Below are positions 46,101-56,225 of a stretch of DNA of 64,000 bases, piece by piece. The DNA is from Rhyacophila brunnea. Lineage: Eukaryota > Arthropoda > Insecta > Trichoptera > Rhyacophilidae. The number at the start of each line of letters is the position of its first letter. Within the stretch, counting starts at the first letter, position 1. Under the pieces are notes generated by a model. That model made no database searches. It saw only the letters and a program-made list of their open reading frames with translations, and had not been told where the DNA came from. Both the position numbers and the translations under genes were made by a program. The stretch covers positions 1,178,001 to 1,242,000 of the forward strand of contig JAGYXB010000456.1 of the NCBI GenBank assembly GCA_022495005.1. The letters run 5' to 3'.

Positions 46101-46654
46101 AATATTTTAATCGAATCTAGTATAAGTCAAACAACTACAAATGAATACAAAGCCTCAATATCAAATTATTAGAATTATAAAATTATTATCATGTTATTAG
46201 AATGGGTCAAAAATAGTAAAAAATAATTTGCTATAATCGCTATTATTATAATTTAGGTATATGTCATCCATGCTTCAACTATATACCAGATATCGTTTAT
46301 CTATATGACTGTACTCGAATATTTCATATTTTTACTCAATAATGAAATTTGTATGAGTACCTAAATCCAGATGTATTTCGATAGGGTTATTTACGCCATT
46401 TCCGGGATTCCTACATTTTTCACGTGTCGTGTATATAAGTAAATCTTAATGATTAAATATATTATTAGTTTAAAGTAAGTATATTGTAACTACCTACTTG
46501 TATTTTTTTATTCGATACATTCAAAATTTTAAATTGCTAGATTTTTATTACCTATTGAAAATACTCGTACATCGGATCGATTGTGCAAAAGATAAGAGCG
46601 CTCACTCGGACAGTGAGAAAAATGGGTGTGAATCTCGTATAATCGAATATTTTC
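43119..46654. other. 3.5 kb of AT-rich DNA with no recognised feature
   Basis: I found no conserved reading frame, RNA gene, terminal repeat or match to other parts of the window. Short frames at 43304-43561 (minus), 43873-44094 (plus) and the start of 46498-46764 (plus) have no supporting evidence. This is the least repeat-like stretch by eye. Confidence 0.5.
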
Positions 46655-47000
46655 TGAGATCCAAAACAAAAGTCTTCGAAAAATATTTGAACAGGTTAAA
46701 TAAAATCAGAGGTGGTACATTCGTACGAATGCTGAACTCTGCAAACAATTTAAGCCTAATATAGTCAATATCTTGAAGGCGTTAAGGCTTGGATGGGTTG
46801 GTCACGTTGTTAGATGCGATGAATCTAGAACTCTCCATGAACTTTAGAACCAACCACTGGGCCGCCCACAGAGGAGATGGACAGATAACGCAAAGAGTGA
46901 CGCAGAGCGGCTGAGTGTGACCAACTGGAAAGATTAAAAAACTGGAAGACGGTTGTGTAGTCGGCCATGGACCTGAATGACTTTATAGCGATAGATTAAG
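46655..47000 (+). pseudogene. LINE ORF2 C-terminal remnant
   Basis: It begins KTKVFEKYLNRLNKIRGG (compare FERKILRRIFGP). After a stop and a shift it reads GWVGHVVRCDESR with GRPHRGDGQ-like sequence and an LKNWKTVV end. These are the GHV.R and K..GRP blocks of endonuclease-reverse transcriptase LINEs. Several stops and frameshifts are present, and the catalytic palm is absent. Confidence 0.65.
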
Positions 47001-47577
47001 TAAGTACGTTGAGCTCTGAGATTTTAAAAAACGATGGATTTTCAACTACTTATATATTTAACCCACCGAGCAGTTGTATTAAAATAATAATTGTTACTAT
47101 TTTCAAACAAACAAAAGTTTATTATTATTTTTTATTATTATGCATAAAATGGTTTTATTGTGTTGAGTATTTTACACGCCACTAGTTTCATATAGTGGCC
47201 ACTCATGTTTGTAATAATTAATGAGACAGGGTAGATATATTGTTTACTGAAAATAGGTTTTTGCCTCTTCAATAAATTATTACTTTCAAAATATACTACT
47301 AACGTTCATGACATTATAATATATTTCTATGTCTATACACTTTAGACATAAAATAAGATCGTATATGCGATTCGGCATTTTTAATAAAATACCAGTTAAT
47401 ATTAAATAAAATATATAAAACAAAATTGATAATACTTGCCATTTTGTATCTGAAAAATTCATAAAAATGTCAAATAAACCAATAATATTATTTACCCATT
47501 TTAGTAGCTACTGTTCACTCATAATTTGATAAAGCTCAGGGCCAGTTTCATTATGTTATAATAGTGGTCTTCAAACG
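47001..47577. other. Unassigned AT-rich DNA
   Basis: Nothing recognised. Confidence 0.5.
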
Positions 47578-48000
47578 GAGATATGATGGAGAGGGTTGAA
47601 AAGAATTTTTTGAAACTCCTTTACTTGAGGCTGTATGTATATTATCCGCGGCTTTATCCGAATGACTTTCTCTTAGGTATGATTACATACCGAGGTGTAA
47701 GTAAACGTTACATCTGTATTTGGCCACGTAAATGAGAACTCTGCCATTCATGATAGTTTTGACCTGTGTCAACTATTTTAAAAATCGGGAGCATAAACAT
47801 TTTTTTTTCTAAGGTGCAGAAATAACCTGCCATTGGTTATTCCAATTGGGAGGGCAATAGCTCTGTTCAACCAAATTGCTTCGAATATTGATATATTCCA
47901 CTCACGTGAGGATAAGTTAAGGTGTACGTTGTTTTATATATTCTCAAAAAAATAATGTCTACTTAGATTATTCGTTGTACTTACATGTACTTATTTTTTA
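47578..48000 (+). pseudogene. Jockey/CR1-like LINE C-terminus and 3' UTR, decayed (copy D)
   Basis: It starts MERVEKNFLKLLYLRLY, like the E.VQ..FLR.L block, then YYPRLYPNDFLL. Downstream, GAGGGCAATAGCTCTGTTCA and CTCACGTGAGGATAAGTTAA match the tandem copies at 60.78 and 61.82 kb, followed by the same 3' UTR. Many stops separate the blocks. Confidence 0.7.
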
Positions 48001-49062
48001 TGGTGTCTGTTTACTTTTCTAATAACCCTATTTTTTGTATAAATAATGTTAATACGTATTTTTTTGTTTTTTTCTAAATAATTATTAATCCATTTAATAT
48101 TTTTTTTTATTAAATGTTAACAATACTTAATTCATTTTTTCTATTAATGTTTATAAATCAGCTGGACTCATATTGTTTTAAGAATATGTTACAAATAAAA
48201 TAATATAAATCACGGGCATTCTGACAATATTATGTTCTACCTATGTGACATTTTTAATTAATATTTTACAGGTTACCAATGAAAGGCACGTATTTACTGT
48301 AATTTATTGTAGCTGCCTTAAAAATCGTATGTTTACACAATAATTACGAAAACACTCATAATTTTGAATTGTAAAATATGTATAATTATCTATATTGTTT
48401 TTGTAACTATATTTCAAATTCAGATTGATTGAAAATGTAATATAATTTAAACTAAAATAATTTTACTAAATCAATAATTTAAAAAAATAATAATTTATTC
48501 TAGCTTCACATAAAAGCGTTATTATTCATTCGCGTTTTAAAATCCAGTAAATTTCACAATTTTATAGATATGCCAGAATGCCCGCGAAAAATTCTCATAA
48601 CATTTGAATATAAATAATATTAGTGCAATCTTACCTTAACTTTGTAGAATTTAAGCACTGTGGGATGAGGAAATACCTTCAAATGAAAGATACCTCCATT
48701 TGACACATTTTTACAATTACAAAATATTATAAAAGTTGGCACAAAATAATACTGTTGATATTCCGAAAAAGTTTATTTATTTAAATTTTCTATTGTTATT
48801 TTATGTTATAGAATACTTTAAAAGGTATACTTCACTGCGTCTATTAACGGTATCTTTTAAAACTTACTACATAAATTTAGATTGAATGGTTTTATCACAG
48901 AACTTTAGTGAATGAATTTAAAAATTGTGCCGTAGTTTAAAACTTATTCAGTGGTTGAGACGGTCTAATAATTAATATTTGGACTAATACTTTTCAATTA
49001 AATCCACTTCCCGATAACTTTAGATGCAGATTGCGTTTGTTTATACAGCGTCGTATAACACG
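48001..49062. other. AT-rich DNA without a recognisable gene
   Basis: Nothing recognised. Confidence 0.5.
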
Positions 49063-49262
49063 TCGGCTGGCAATTTTGTCAACAAATTAAAGTGTAGCTC
49101 CGTTTGCCTACCTCATCGCTACGCCAGGCGTGCCGTACTAAACTTATTTGGCGTAGAAGCGACCGCGTGGTGGGCTGTGCGGATTGCCCTCTCGCTACGG
49201 CAGGCGCGCAAACGCTTAATGCTCTACGGCGTAGACTGAACAAAAAGGGTCCGCGGCGATTA
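49063..49262. repeat. GC-rich imperfect tandem dimer
   Basis: A strongly GC-rich patch in AT-rich DNA holds two related units of about 75 bp: TTGCCTACCTCATCGCTACG..CAGGCG (from about 49106) and TTGCCCTCTCGCTACGGCAGGCGCGC (from about 49182). Each ends near GGCGTAGA. Open frames on both strands (49024-49239, 49104-49370, 49079-49291) overlap and result from the base composition. The identity is unknown; a small-RNA-derived or SINE-like dimer is possible. Confidence 0.5.
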
Positions 49263-49489
49263 ATTGTTATCCCAGTCATAACTGCTAACATAATCTGGGG
49301 TCGGAAAAAATATTTTCAATTCTCTTTGTGCTTACGATTGCCGCCTTTGCGGAAGAAATGTCTTCTATAATTTATCAGGTTCGCGAAATATATTATTAAT
49401 ACTTTAAGACGTATTAATTATTGTTATTATAATAACAATGCACTGTACTTTTTTTTGAATTATTAATAACCATGTCCTTGCTTTTTCGT
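49263..49489. other. Unassigned sequence
   Basis: Nothing recognised. Confidence 0.5.
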
Positions 49490-49601
49490 ACAAGGTGGTT
49501 GTTAGTAACTTTGAACAATCACAAACACCCAGGCTTTGAGAAAATCACATAAATATAGTGTCCTCACCGGGAATCGCACGCAGAACCGCCTGCACTGTAC
49601 T
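49490..49601 (-). mobile_element. tRNA-derived SINE family 3, copy 2 (partial)
   Basis: ACAATCACAAACACCCAGGC then TTTGAGAAAATCACATAAAT matches 56740-56780 and 35031-35065. A B-box-like GCGATTCCCGG (minus strand) is kept. The head is truncated. Confidence 0.7.
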
Positions 49602-49670
49602 TATTATAATATACGATGTATAGCATTTTTCACAATAATACAATGTTCATAAATATAACTTGTACGATGG

Positions 49671-49967
49671 CCACGCAGCTTACGTGTTGGCTTATTATAG
49701 TATCGTGAGTTCCAGGTTCGAATCTTAGAAAATACACATATTGTGTTTCAATTTGTATTTGAGTATGGATTGTTGATTAATTTAATAAAACAACAATACA
49801 GTGCAGTTCCACCATGAATTGACAGTTAAAAAATAAAAGAAATTAAGAGTATGGACCTAATAGATTGAGCGAAATGGCTGACAACCATTTCTTGTAAAAA
49901 CAAAGTCTGTTAATACAAGGCTCCATTCTGTTGAGGCCCATAGGATCGAACATAGGCGTAAAAAAAC
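49671..49967 (+). mobile_element. tRNA-derived SINE family 1, copy 2 (interrupted)
   Basis: The head is GATGGCCACGCAGCTTACGT with B box GGTTCGAATCT. The body, with GAGTATGGACCTAATAG and GAGGCCCATAGGATCGAACA, matches 42277-42524. A 77-bp insertion sits in the body at 49770-49846. Confidence 0.82.
49770..49846 (+). mobile_element. 77-bp retroelement 3' end inserted in a SINE
   Basis: TTTAATAAAACAACAATACA, then GTGCAGTTCCACCATGAATT, then an A-rich end matches 29963-30026, the tail of the Penelope-like palindrome. The 9-bp duplications GAGTATGGA (49761-49769 and 49847-49855) flank it. This is an extremely 5'-truncated insertion. Confidence 0.78.
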
Positions 49968-50151
49968 ACTTTCATTTTACAATAACATATAGAAATGTTT
50001 TAAGTAAATAACAATAAAAAATACCATGATATATTGGTTATTTATATTAATAACCATTTCGGGCTTTAAGCCCGTTTTCACAATGATAGCAAGATAACTA
50101 ATTTTGAAAACATTTTTTTAAGATTTTTTCTATTAGGTATAAATATAAAAT
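49968..50151. other. Unassigned sequence
   Basis: Nothing recognised. Confidence 0.5.
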
Positions 50152-50276
50152 TGTCCGCAGAGTAAAGCTGGGCTTGAGTGTTTTTGGCCGCCTTCAAAAA
50201 TGACCTCCCACTGTGCCTAAGGCACAACGTGTTCAACCAGTGTGTGTTTCCCGTAATCACATATGCATATGAAACA

Positions 50277-50284
50277 TGGACCAT
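50277..50284. repeat. 8-bp target-site duplication, left copy
   Basis: TGGACCAT is identical to 50759-50766. Removing one copy and the element restores the LINE coding line (ETW-TISK). Confidence 0.93.
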
Positions 50285-50758
50285 CAGTGGCGCACTCAGG
50301 ATTTAATATTGGGGGGGGGGCAAGGAGGAGAATATAAATTATTCCCACAGGCTCTTTTTCTTTTTCATATAATTATTTTTACATATTTTTTTTTTATTTT
50401 TTTAATTTATAAGTTTCTCCTAGTTTTTATTAAATTGGAGGCATAGTGTCGGTAACCGTTGAGCGTGTCATCAGCGACTGGCGGATTGGAAGTGACTAAC
50501 AGCGACCATGCTGGACGTGTGCGCCTAGTATGCTAAAACATTACTCATATAATATCGGCTGTGTTATACCCGCTTGGTCCAGAGAACTACAATAATTATG
50601 CCGAATTCCGCTGAAAAAAAATTACCGAATGTTTATCGTCAATTTGTGGTTATTTTATTGAGGTTCCAAAATATTAATTGAAAATGGACAAAAGAAAGTA
50701 TTATTGCATTTCACTGCAGGGCCCCTTGCCCCCCCCCCCCTCCCTGAGTGCGCCACTG
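50285..50758. mobile_element. Non-autonomous hAT element nested in a LINE (474 bp)
   Basis: Perfect 16-bp terminal inverted repeats CAGTGGCGCACTCAGG and CCTGAGTGCGCCACTG, plus exact 8-bp duplications TGGACCAT, identify a hAT insertion. G-runs and C-runs (about 50311-50320 and 50730-50740) extend the inverted ends. The interior has no long frame or transposase motif. The unbroken ends and duplications suggest a relatively recent insertion, after the LINE itself. Confidence 0.95.
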
Positions 50759-50766
50759 TGGACCAT
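50759..50766. repeat. 8-bp target-site duplication, right copy
   Basis: TGGACCAT, identical to 50277-50284. Confidence 0.93.
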
Positions 50767-51165
50767 AAGTAAAAGAGAGATCCTGAAACTTAGAGTAGCA
50801 CAGTGTGGGATAGAGAGATGTATGCTGGGCATAACGCGAAAGGAAAAAAAGCGGAATGATTGGATAAGAAAACAGACAAGGGTTTGAGATGTAATAAAGT
50901 TCGCTACAAACCTCAAATGGAAATGGGCTGGACACATAGCTCGACGAAGGGTCAATCGCTGGACAAATCTAGTCATCCAGTGGTACCCAAGAGGTACAAA
51001 ACGTCCGCAAAGGTAGACTGCGAGGCTGCTGGATCGATGAAGTGGCTGAGTTCTTCGGAAATACGTGACAACGCAATGCACGGGACTGAGAGAAGTGGAA
51101 TCAGCTTGGAGAGGCCTTCACCTAGCAGTGGATAGATTGAGGCTGATGATGATGATGATATATAT

Positions 51166-51417
51166 GAAATGTATATGTTCAGTAAGATAAATAATGTTAA
51201 ATTCTTAAGTAAAAGAAATATGTTATTAAATTATTAGCAAGTGCAAGTACAATAACTAAAATTTGTAGTAATCCGGACGTCGGTTAGTAATTGAGGTGCT
51301 TAGTTGATACCTTGATTTAAAACATAAAAACTCATGTTAAAAAATGAACGCAATACTATTACTTACGTATTATAAAAACTAGTAGTTAAATTTGTCGCAA
51401 TTAGATATGACACTTGT
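51166..51417. other. Unassigned AT-rich DNA
   Basis: Nothing recognised. Confidence 0.5.
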
Positions 51418-51490
51418 AGCTTAATTGACAAATTAGATACAGTGATACGAATCCACTGGATACAGGTTCACGTCCCGTTCGGCGAGACGT
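51418..51490 (+). other. Possible tRNA-like relic
   Basis: GTAGCTTAATTGACAAAT resembles a D-arm/A-box region. CAGTG and CACTG could form an anticodon stem. ACAGGTTCACGTCCCGT looks like a T arm with one mismatch. The anticodon loop would be too long, and no acceptor stem pairs. A T-rich run follows. This is a tRNA pseudogene or SINE head at best. Confidence 0.3.
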
Positions 51491-51542
51491 ATTTTTTTCT
51501 TTATAGGTAGGTGTTTTCAAATAATATGTAAGTTTGTTATAT

Positions 51543-51817
51543 TTCATGAAGTAAAAGCCTCAAATCGAGATGGGCTGGACACATAACTCGAAGAAAAGAC
51601 AATCGTTGGACAAATTTAGTCATCCAGTGGTATCCAAGAGGTATAAAACGTCCACAAGGTAGATTTAGAGGCCGCTGTATCGATGAAATGATAAAGTTCT
51701 GCGGAAGTACGTGGCAACGCAACGCACAGGACCGAGAGAAGTGGAAGCAGCTTGAAAAGGCCTTCATCCAGCAGTGGATAGACTCTGGCTAATGATAATG
51801 ATAATGATGATGATGAT
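51543..51817 (+). pseudogene. LINE 3' end, 5'-truncated, with readable C-terminus
   Basis: The frame reads RWAGHITRRKDNRWTNLV, IQWYPRGIKRPQGRFRGR, CIDEMIKFCGSTWQRNAQDR, EKWKQLEKAFIQQWIDSG, stop. That is the terminal domain of the LINE at 50152-51165, without a stop in about 79 codons. It ends in an (AATGAT)n/(GAT)n tail. A 7-bp repeat GTTATAT at 51536-51542 and 51818-51824 is a probable target-site duplication. It is far too short to be active. Confidence 0.88.
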
Positions 51818-51824
51818 GTTATAT

Positions 51825-52487
51825 CAATAGTATGGACCGAAGGTACTTGATGGAATTTGAATTTTTATTAACACAATGCCTTCTCATAAATATTTACAAT
51901 ACATTAAGACAATATTAAACCTATCGATAAAATACTAGAATATTCTTTACAATATTGCCATTATAGCCTGTACAGTAAGTTGGAATATTATATTAGGTAC
52001 ATAATAGAAATAAAATTACTCACTAACAATCTAATCTATCGTTGTTTAGAAATAATATACACTTAAATTCTCCAGCCAAGTCTAGAGGTCAGTGTTAAAA
52101 AAAATAAAAAAAACAATACCTATCCAATTTCACTGTCGCAAACAATGAATAAATGAATGAATAAGATGCTCAGGCGAAAAAATGTGACATCCTTCCTGCG
52201 TGATTAACGGGATGTAGTTATCCCTTGAGATTATCCGCCTTTTAATAGTGGGTCATATCTAGGTCACAGGAGAGTTTATCAACTATAGCGACGTGACAGA
52301 GTGTGTAGATACCAAATTTGATGCGGTCATTTCTTCCTACACTTTTTCAAGTGTTTGTGTATCAATTCCACTTTAGATGGAGCATAATGGACCTTTCACA
52401 ATATACAAGGTGACATGACAGAATTTACACTATTATTTTTGGGAAACAATATAATATAATATTTTTTGTAATCTAGTATACAAGAGT
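51825..52487. other. Unassigned sequence
   Basis: GGTACTTGATGGAATTTGAA at about 51840 also occurs near 23939, a minor dispersed repeat. No gene seen. Confidence 0.5.
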
Positions 52488-52717
52488 ATTTTTTTATGCC
52501 ATGTCCGATCCTAATAAGATCATAATATGGGCCTCCACAAAGTGGAGGTTGTATTATCAGAATTTTGTTTTTATAAGACATGGTAGTTGAACACTTGCTC
52601 AACCTATTAGGTCCTTACCCTAGTTCCAAATATACATTGACAAACAACACGTGATGTTTTTGTCAGACCCGGGATTCGAACATACGACATACAAGAGTGT
52701 ACATTATATCATTTAAC
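52488..52717 (-). mobile_element. tRNA-derived SINE family 1, copy 3
   Basis: On the minus strand, B box GTTCGAATCCCGG, then ACCTAATAGGTTGAGCAAGT and GAGGCCCATATTATGATC match 42277-42524. The tRNA-like 5' end is decayed. Confidence 0.78.
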
Positions 52718-52721
52718 ATGC

Positions 52722-53226
52722 ATAATTTTAAAAACACGTCTGAGAAAATATATTATAACCAATAGAAAAAATCTTTTTGAAAAAATTAAAACACCCAGCT
52801 GGAATCGAACCAGCATCTCTCGGGTTTCGCTCCCACGCACATATACCACTATGCTATAGGCGCCATACTTAATTGCGATAAATTTTAACTAATGGCTCTT
52901 AATACTCTCTGAAGCGCTTTCCAAATTGAGTTACTATTGGCGCTCGGCTTTTGTATTTTAAATCAAAGTAGGTATTACTTTAATTACTAACCGACGTCAC
53001 GAATCAATCCAAGATTTTTTGTTGAAACTTACATGAACTTGCTAATAATTTTTAATTAACTATTTTTTATACAACGAATAATTCACAAGATTTTAAAATG
53101 TACTTTGGCACGAAACCTGAGAGATGCAGGTTCAATTCCTGCTGGGTGTCTTACTTTTGTCAAAAAGATTTTTTCTATTGGTTATAATATATTTTCTCAG
53201 AAATGTTTTCAAAATTTTGTATTTTC
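52722..53226. mobile_element. Foldback element with tRNA-like arms, copy 1 (about 505 bp)
   Basis: The left arm (52722-52870) read on the minus strand contains CCTATAGCATAGTGGTATAT (A-box-like) and GCTGGTTCGATTCCAGC, a perfect T arm with B box. The right arm (53095-53226) repeats the same tail on the plus strand: AAACCTGAGAGATGCAGGTT, CAATTCCTGCTGGGTGT, GATTTTTTCTATTGGTTATA. Between them are about 215 bp shared with 56373-56565. So the unit is one element with inverted SINE-like ends, not two independent SINE hits. No clear target duplication. Confidence 0.78.
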
Positions 53227-53813
53227 AATAATTAGAATGTTACATTCTTAAATCTTGTGAAAAACATATTTAATTAATATATTATTTCTTAAATTAAATA
53301 AATAATACTTGCATACTTAACCTGATGCTACAGAGTACAGACCATTCAGATTCATGGCCGTGTGGCATCTTCATCCCAAAGCCTTCTGCAGTCGGTCATA
53401 CTCAGCCTTTCTGTGTTTTTTTTTTAATGGAAATAGATTAGCCGCTATTATTTGTAAATATTCCATTTTTAAACTCTATTATCTTAGTTTTAATGTTCGA
53501 TGGTCAATCGACAAAGTCATTAAGATAAGAGTAAGTACCGAGCTGATTTAATGTAATGCTTTACGTCGTACCAGTTTATCCGGAAGTGGATTCGCGATGC
53601 ACTCAATGTTCTTACAGAAACAGGAGAAAAGGAATTAAAGGATATCCGGTTTGCTTTGGGGTATCAGAAATACGTTACTTCAAGTAAGACGCTGAAAATT
53701 TATTAAATGCTGTGAAAGTCTTTTCGACAAAGTCCGCGTGGCTATTTGGTCACTCTCAAAATTATTTATTAAAAAGTCCTATGTAGATTTTTTATAGTTT
53801 ATAAAAACCATTG
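53227..53813. other. Unassigned sequence
   Basis: A 65-codon frame at 53354-53551 is unsupported. Nothing else recognised. Confidence 0.5.
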
Positions 53814-53821
53814 CTATATTA

Positions 53822-54383
53822 CAGTGATGAAGGGTGGGGGTAAGCTGTTAAGATTCGACATAAATGGTGTACACTAAACATTGTTAGTCCGAAATGTAGA
53901 TAGTGTTTATTAGTTTTTAAAGTTTAATTAAACCTTGCCTAATCCAAGCCATGGTAGATAATTAATAGTCAAAAAATATTTGTTTATCTATAAAATATCT
54001 AAAATTTTACTATTAAACCATACATAATTTTGGATATTTAATAAATAAAAGAATATTTTTTATCAATTCCAGTTTGGTAAGGCAGGATTTATTGATTTTT
54101 TGAAAAACTAATCAACACCATCTGTAATCCGTATTATTAATTCAACGAAAACTAATAAATATTACTGAAAAGGTGTGCAATAGTTTTGTCAGATCGTCCA
54201 TAGCATACTTTAAACTATTATGGCTTGATTTTGGGCAGGATTTAATTGAATTGAAAAAACTAACCGGCACCTTCTGCAAATTGTATCCTTAGTTCAACCG
54301 AAAACAAATAAGTATCACTGACAAAGTTTAGTGTACACTAGCTATGTCGAATATTAACAGCCTACCTCCACCCTTCGCCATTG
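53822..54383. mobile_element. CAGTGGCG-family hAT MITE, full length (562 bp)
   Basis: The ends CAGTGATGAAGGGTGGGGGT and ACCTCCACCCTTCGCCATTG are inverted. The 8-bp duplications CTATATTA (53814-53821 and 54384-54391) are exact. Long arms pair, for example GGTGTACACTAAAC with GTTTAGTGTACACT. Two internal blocks around AAACCTTGCCTAATCCAAGC are also inverted. No transposase; this is the best reference copy of the family. Confidence 0.93.
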
Positions 54384-54391
54384 CTATATTA

Positions 54392-54790
54392 TAATATGTC
54401 AAATGTATTAGTAATACTTTATGTTATTATTTGATAAAAAAGCCTATCTTAAATCCGAAAAAAGCACTTTCGAGAAATACAATCATGACACCCGTGTAAG
54501 GGTTGAAACTGAAGAATTTTGGCATAATTTGGTATATTTTGAACAAATATGTATATTATATTATCATTAATAACTCGCTGTCTTTTCTCATCTATGAACA
54601 TATTTTATGATCATATAAAATAATATATCAATATAATCGTAAAAAAAGTAATTATTGAAAACGTCGTCGCCTAAAAATACAATTGAGAATAAAGCCATTT
54701 TGATACATTAGATGTCTGTATTAACAGCACTTCTTGAAATTGAGCAACATGTGCATGATTTTATTATTTTTTACCGTTATATTATTATCA
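54392..54790. other. Unassigned AT-rich DNA
   Basis: Nothing recognised. Confidence 0.5.
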
Positions 54791-54798
54791 CCATTGAG

Positions 54799-55409
54799 CA
54801 GTGACGTCCCGTGGGGGTAGGCAGATTGAGCGTCGCTTGGGGGCGGCAGTTACACGAAGGGCGGCAAATCGAGGAGAATCATTGGGTATAATATTATATC
54901 GAAATAACTGTACCTAAGCTTAGTAATAACAGAAAATTTCCATTAAAAATTTCCATTCAACTCGCTGGTTGGTAATAAAATGTATTAAGTAATTAGTATA
55001 AAAGTTTTAATAGGACTATAATTTTTGTTGAGTTCGCGATGTCTAGTTTACTTCCGTTGTCCTTGGACGTCAAGTCCTTAGTGAATAGCAATGACACGTG
55101 CAGATTTGCGAATTATATTTGAGTTAGGTATAATAAAGGTAGGTAGTACTTACTTACTTAATTTTGTATAAAATGTTTGCCAGTCACTCGCGAGTTTTGA
55201 AAGTTGTCAGGTGTATTTTTAAATGTATCTGAAACAATCTGAAACAATCTGAAACTCCCAATATTGTCTATTGAAGCAGAGATTGCATTTTCATTAAATT
55301 TAGTGGCAGGTATATCTTGTTAGTAATGTATCCATAAGACACATTTCTTAGATATTGGAGTCATAAAAGGATGATAAAAATACCTTGTAAAAAAATGTGG
55401 ACGTCACTG
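54799..55409. mobile_element. hAT-type element, CAGTGACGTCC family (611 bp)
   Basis: The ends CAGTGACGTCC and GGACGTCACTG are exact inverted repeats (allowing an inner TG). The 8-bp duplications CCATTGAG (54791-54798 and 55410-55417) are exact. GC-rich subterminal motifs GGGCGGCA occur near the left end. About 220 bp of the interior (about 54992-55225) resembles 22184-22400 inside a hAT with different ends. A local (CTGAAACAAT)n repeat lies at about 55228-55256. Confidence 0.92.
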
Positions 55410-55417
55410 CCATTGAG

Positions 55418-55496
55418 TACTATTTATTTGTATTTTCAATAAATACCATAACAGGCCGTGAAGTCCAATTGCAGTGGCAAAACTTCCAGACTTGAA
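55418..55496. other. Short unassigned spacer
   Basis: Nothing recognised between the hAT element and the LINE remnant. Confidence 0.5.
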
Positions 55497-56012
55497 GAAT
55501 TCACATATTATTTTCTTCTTCGATGGCGCTACAGCTCAAGTCGAGCCCTGGCCTCCTCCACCGCCGTCTCCGTACGTCTTTTCCAGTTCCTTATTTTTAG
55601 CAGCTGGTTGGCATCTTTTGTAATGTTATCACCCCATCGTGTGCGTGGCTTTCCCACTGGCATTTTCCCCCTGGGTTTTCTTCGAGGATATTCTTCGGTA
55701 TCCGTGACTCAGGCATGCGCTGGACATGGCCTGCCCAGTTTAGCCTCTGGAGTTTTATGAAGGTGGAGATTGAATCTTGGTATAAGCGGTATAGTTCCGT
55801 GTTGTACCTAATTCTCAAATCCCCACCATCATTCATGGGTCCGTATATCCGCCTCAGGATCTTTCTCTCAAAGCAGTCCACCATTTCAGCTGCTTTCATA
55901 TTTAGCATCCATGACTCGCACCCGTATGCAACAACTGTGCGTATGACGGTTTTATAGAGCCGGGTCTTACTTTTTCTGTGGACATTTCTGGATTTTAATA
56001 TGGGCAGCAATG
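55497..56012 (-). pseudogene. LINE ORF2 C-terminal remnant (minus strand)
   Basis: The minus-strand frame (stop near 55597) reads KSKTRLYKTVIRTVVAYGCE, SWMLNMKAAEMVDCFERKIL, RRIYGPMNDGGDLRIRYN and LQRLNWAGHVQRMPESRIPK, matching the YGCESW ... FERKILRRIYGP ... WAGHVQRM series of endonuclease-reverse transcriptase LINEs. After a frameshift near 55600 the rest reads TETAVEEARARLEL and stops at about 55503. The palm with YADD is missing and the element is 5'-truncated near 56012. It is a different lineage from the LINE at 50-51 kb. Confidence 0.9.
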
Positions 56013-56225
56013 AGAATATTATTACTAGATTATGTAAATGTATTGTGACCTCATCGGGGATTCATTTTTCCACACTTTTCATTAGAGTTCGATATTTTCC
56101 ATGATATTATAGTATGTATTATAATATAACATTTATTATCAGCTGTAGGTGTATTTTTTCCCGTTCGATAAATGCTGAAATTAATGTATAAATTTACATT
56201 ATTTTCATTATGTGTAACTACTATT
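56013..56225. other. Unassigned AT-rich DNA
   Basis: Nothing recognised. Confidence 0.5.

Larger units (their letters stand above)
50152..51165 (+). pseudogene. LINE ORF2 C-terminal half, split by a hAT MITE
   Basis: Before the insertion: RRVKLGLSVFGRL, LCLRHNVFNQCVFPVITYA, ETWT. After 50766: ISKREILKLRVAQCGIERC and MLGITRKEKKRNDWIRKQT, then after a stop LKWKWAGHIARRRVNRWTN and LVIQWYPRGTKRP. These are the blocks after the catalytic palm in endonuclease-reverse transcriptase LINEs. Two or more stops and shifts (for example after RKQTRV, and past KRPQR) mark it as dead. It ends in (GAT)n at about 51141-51160, the usual tail for this lineage. The YADD box is not included. Confidence 0.88.

Noticed and set aside
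49024..49370. Three overlapping frames on both strands
   Set aside because: Stop codons are rare there because the patch is GC-rich. There is no coding signal in any one frame.
50701..51135. Overlapping frames on both strands (50701-51081, 50711-50935, 50860-51135)
   Set aside because: They arise from LINE sequence and the hAT terminus read in non-coding frames.
52782..52865. tRNA gene on the minus strand, and similar calls at 53095 and 56290
   Set aside because: They are the arms of foldback elements present in two copies, and the acceptor stem is not formed.
55458..55957. Plus-strand frames at 55458-55760 and 55715-55957
   Set aside because: They are antisense to the LINE remnant on the minus strand, which carries YGCESW, FERKILRRIYGP and WAGHVQRM.
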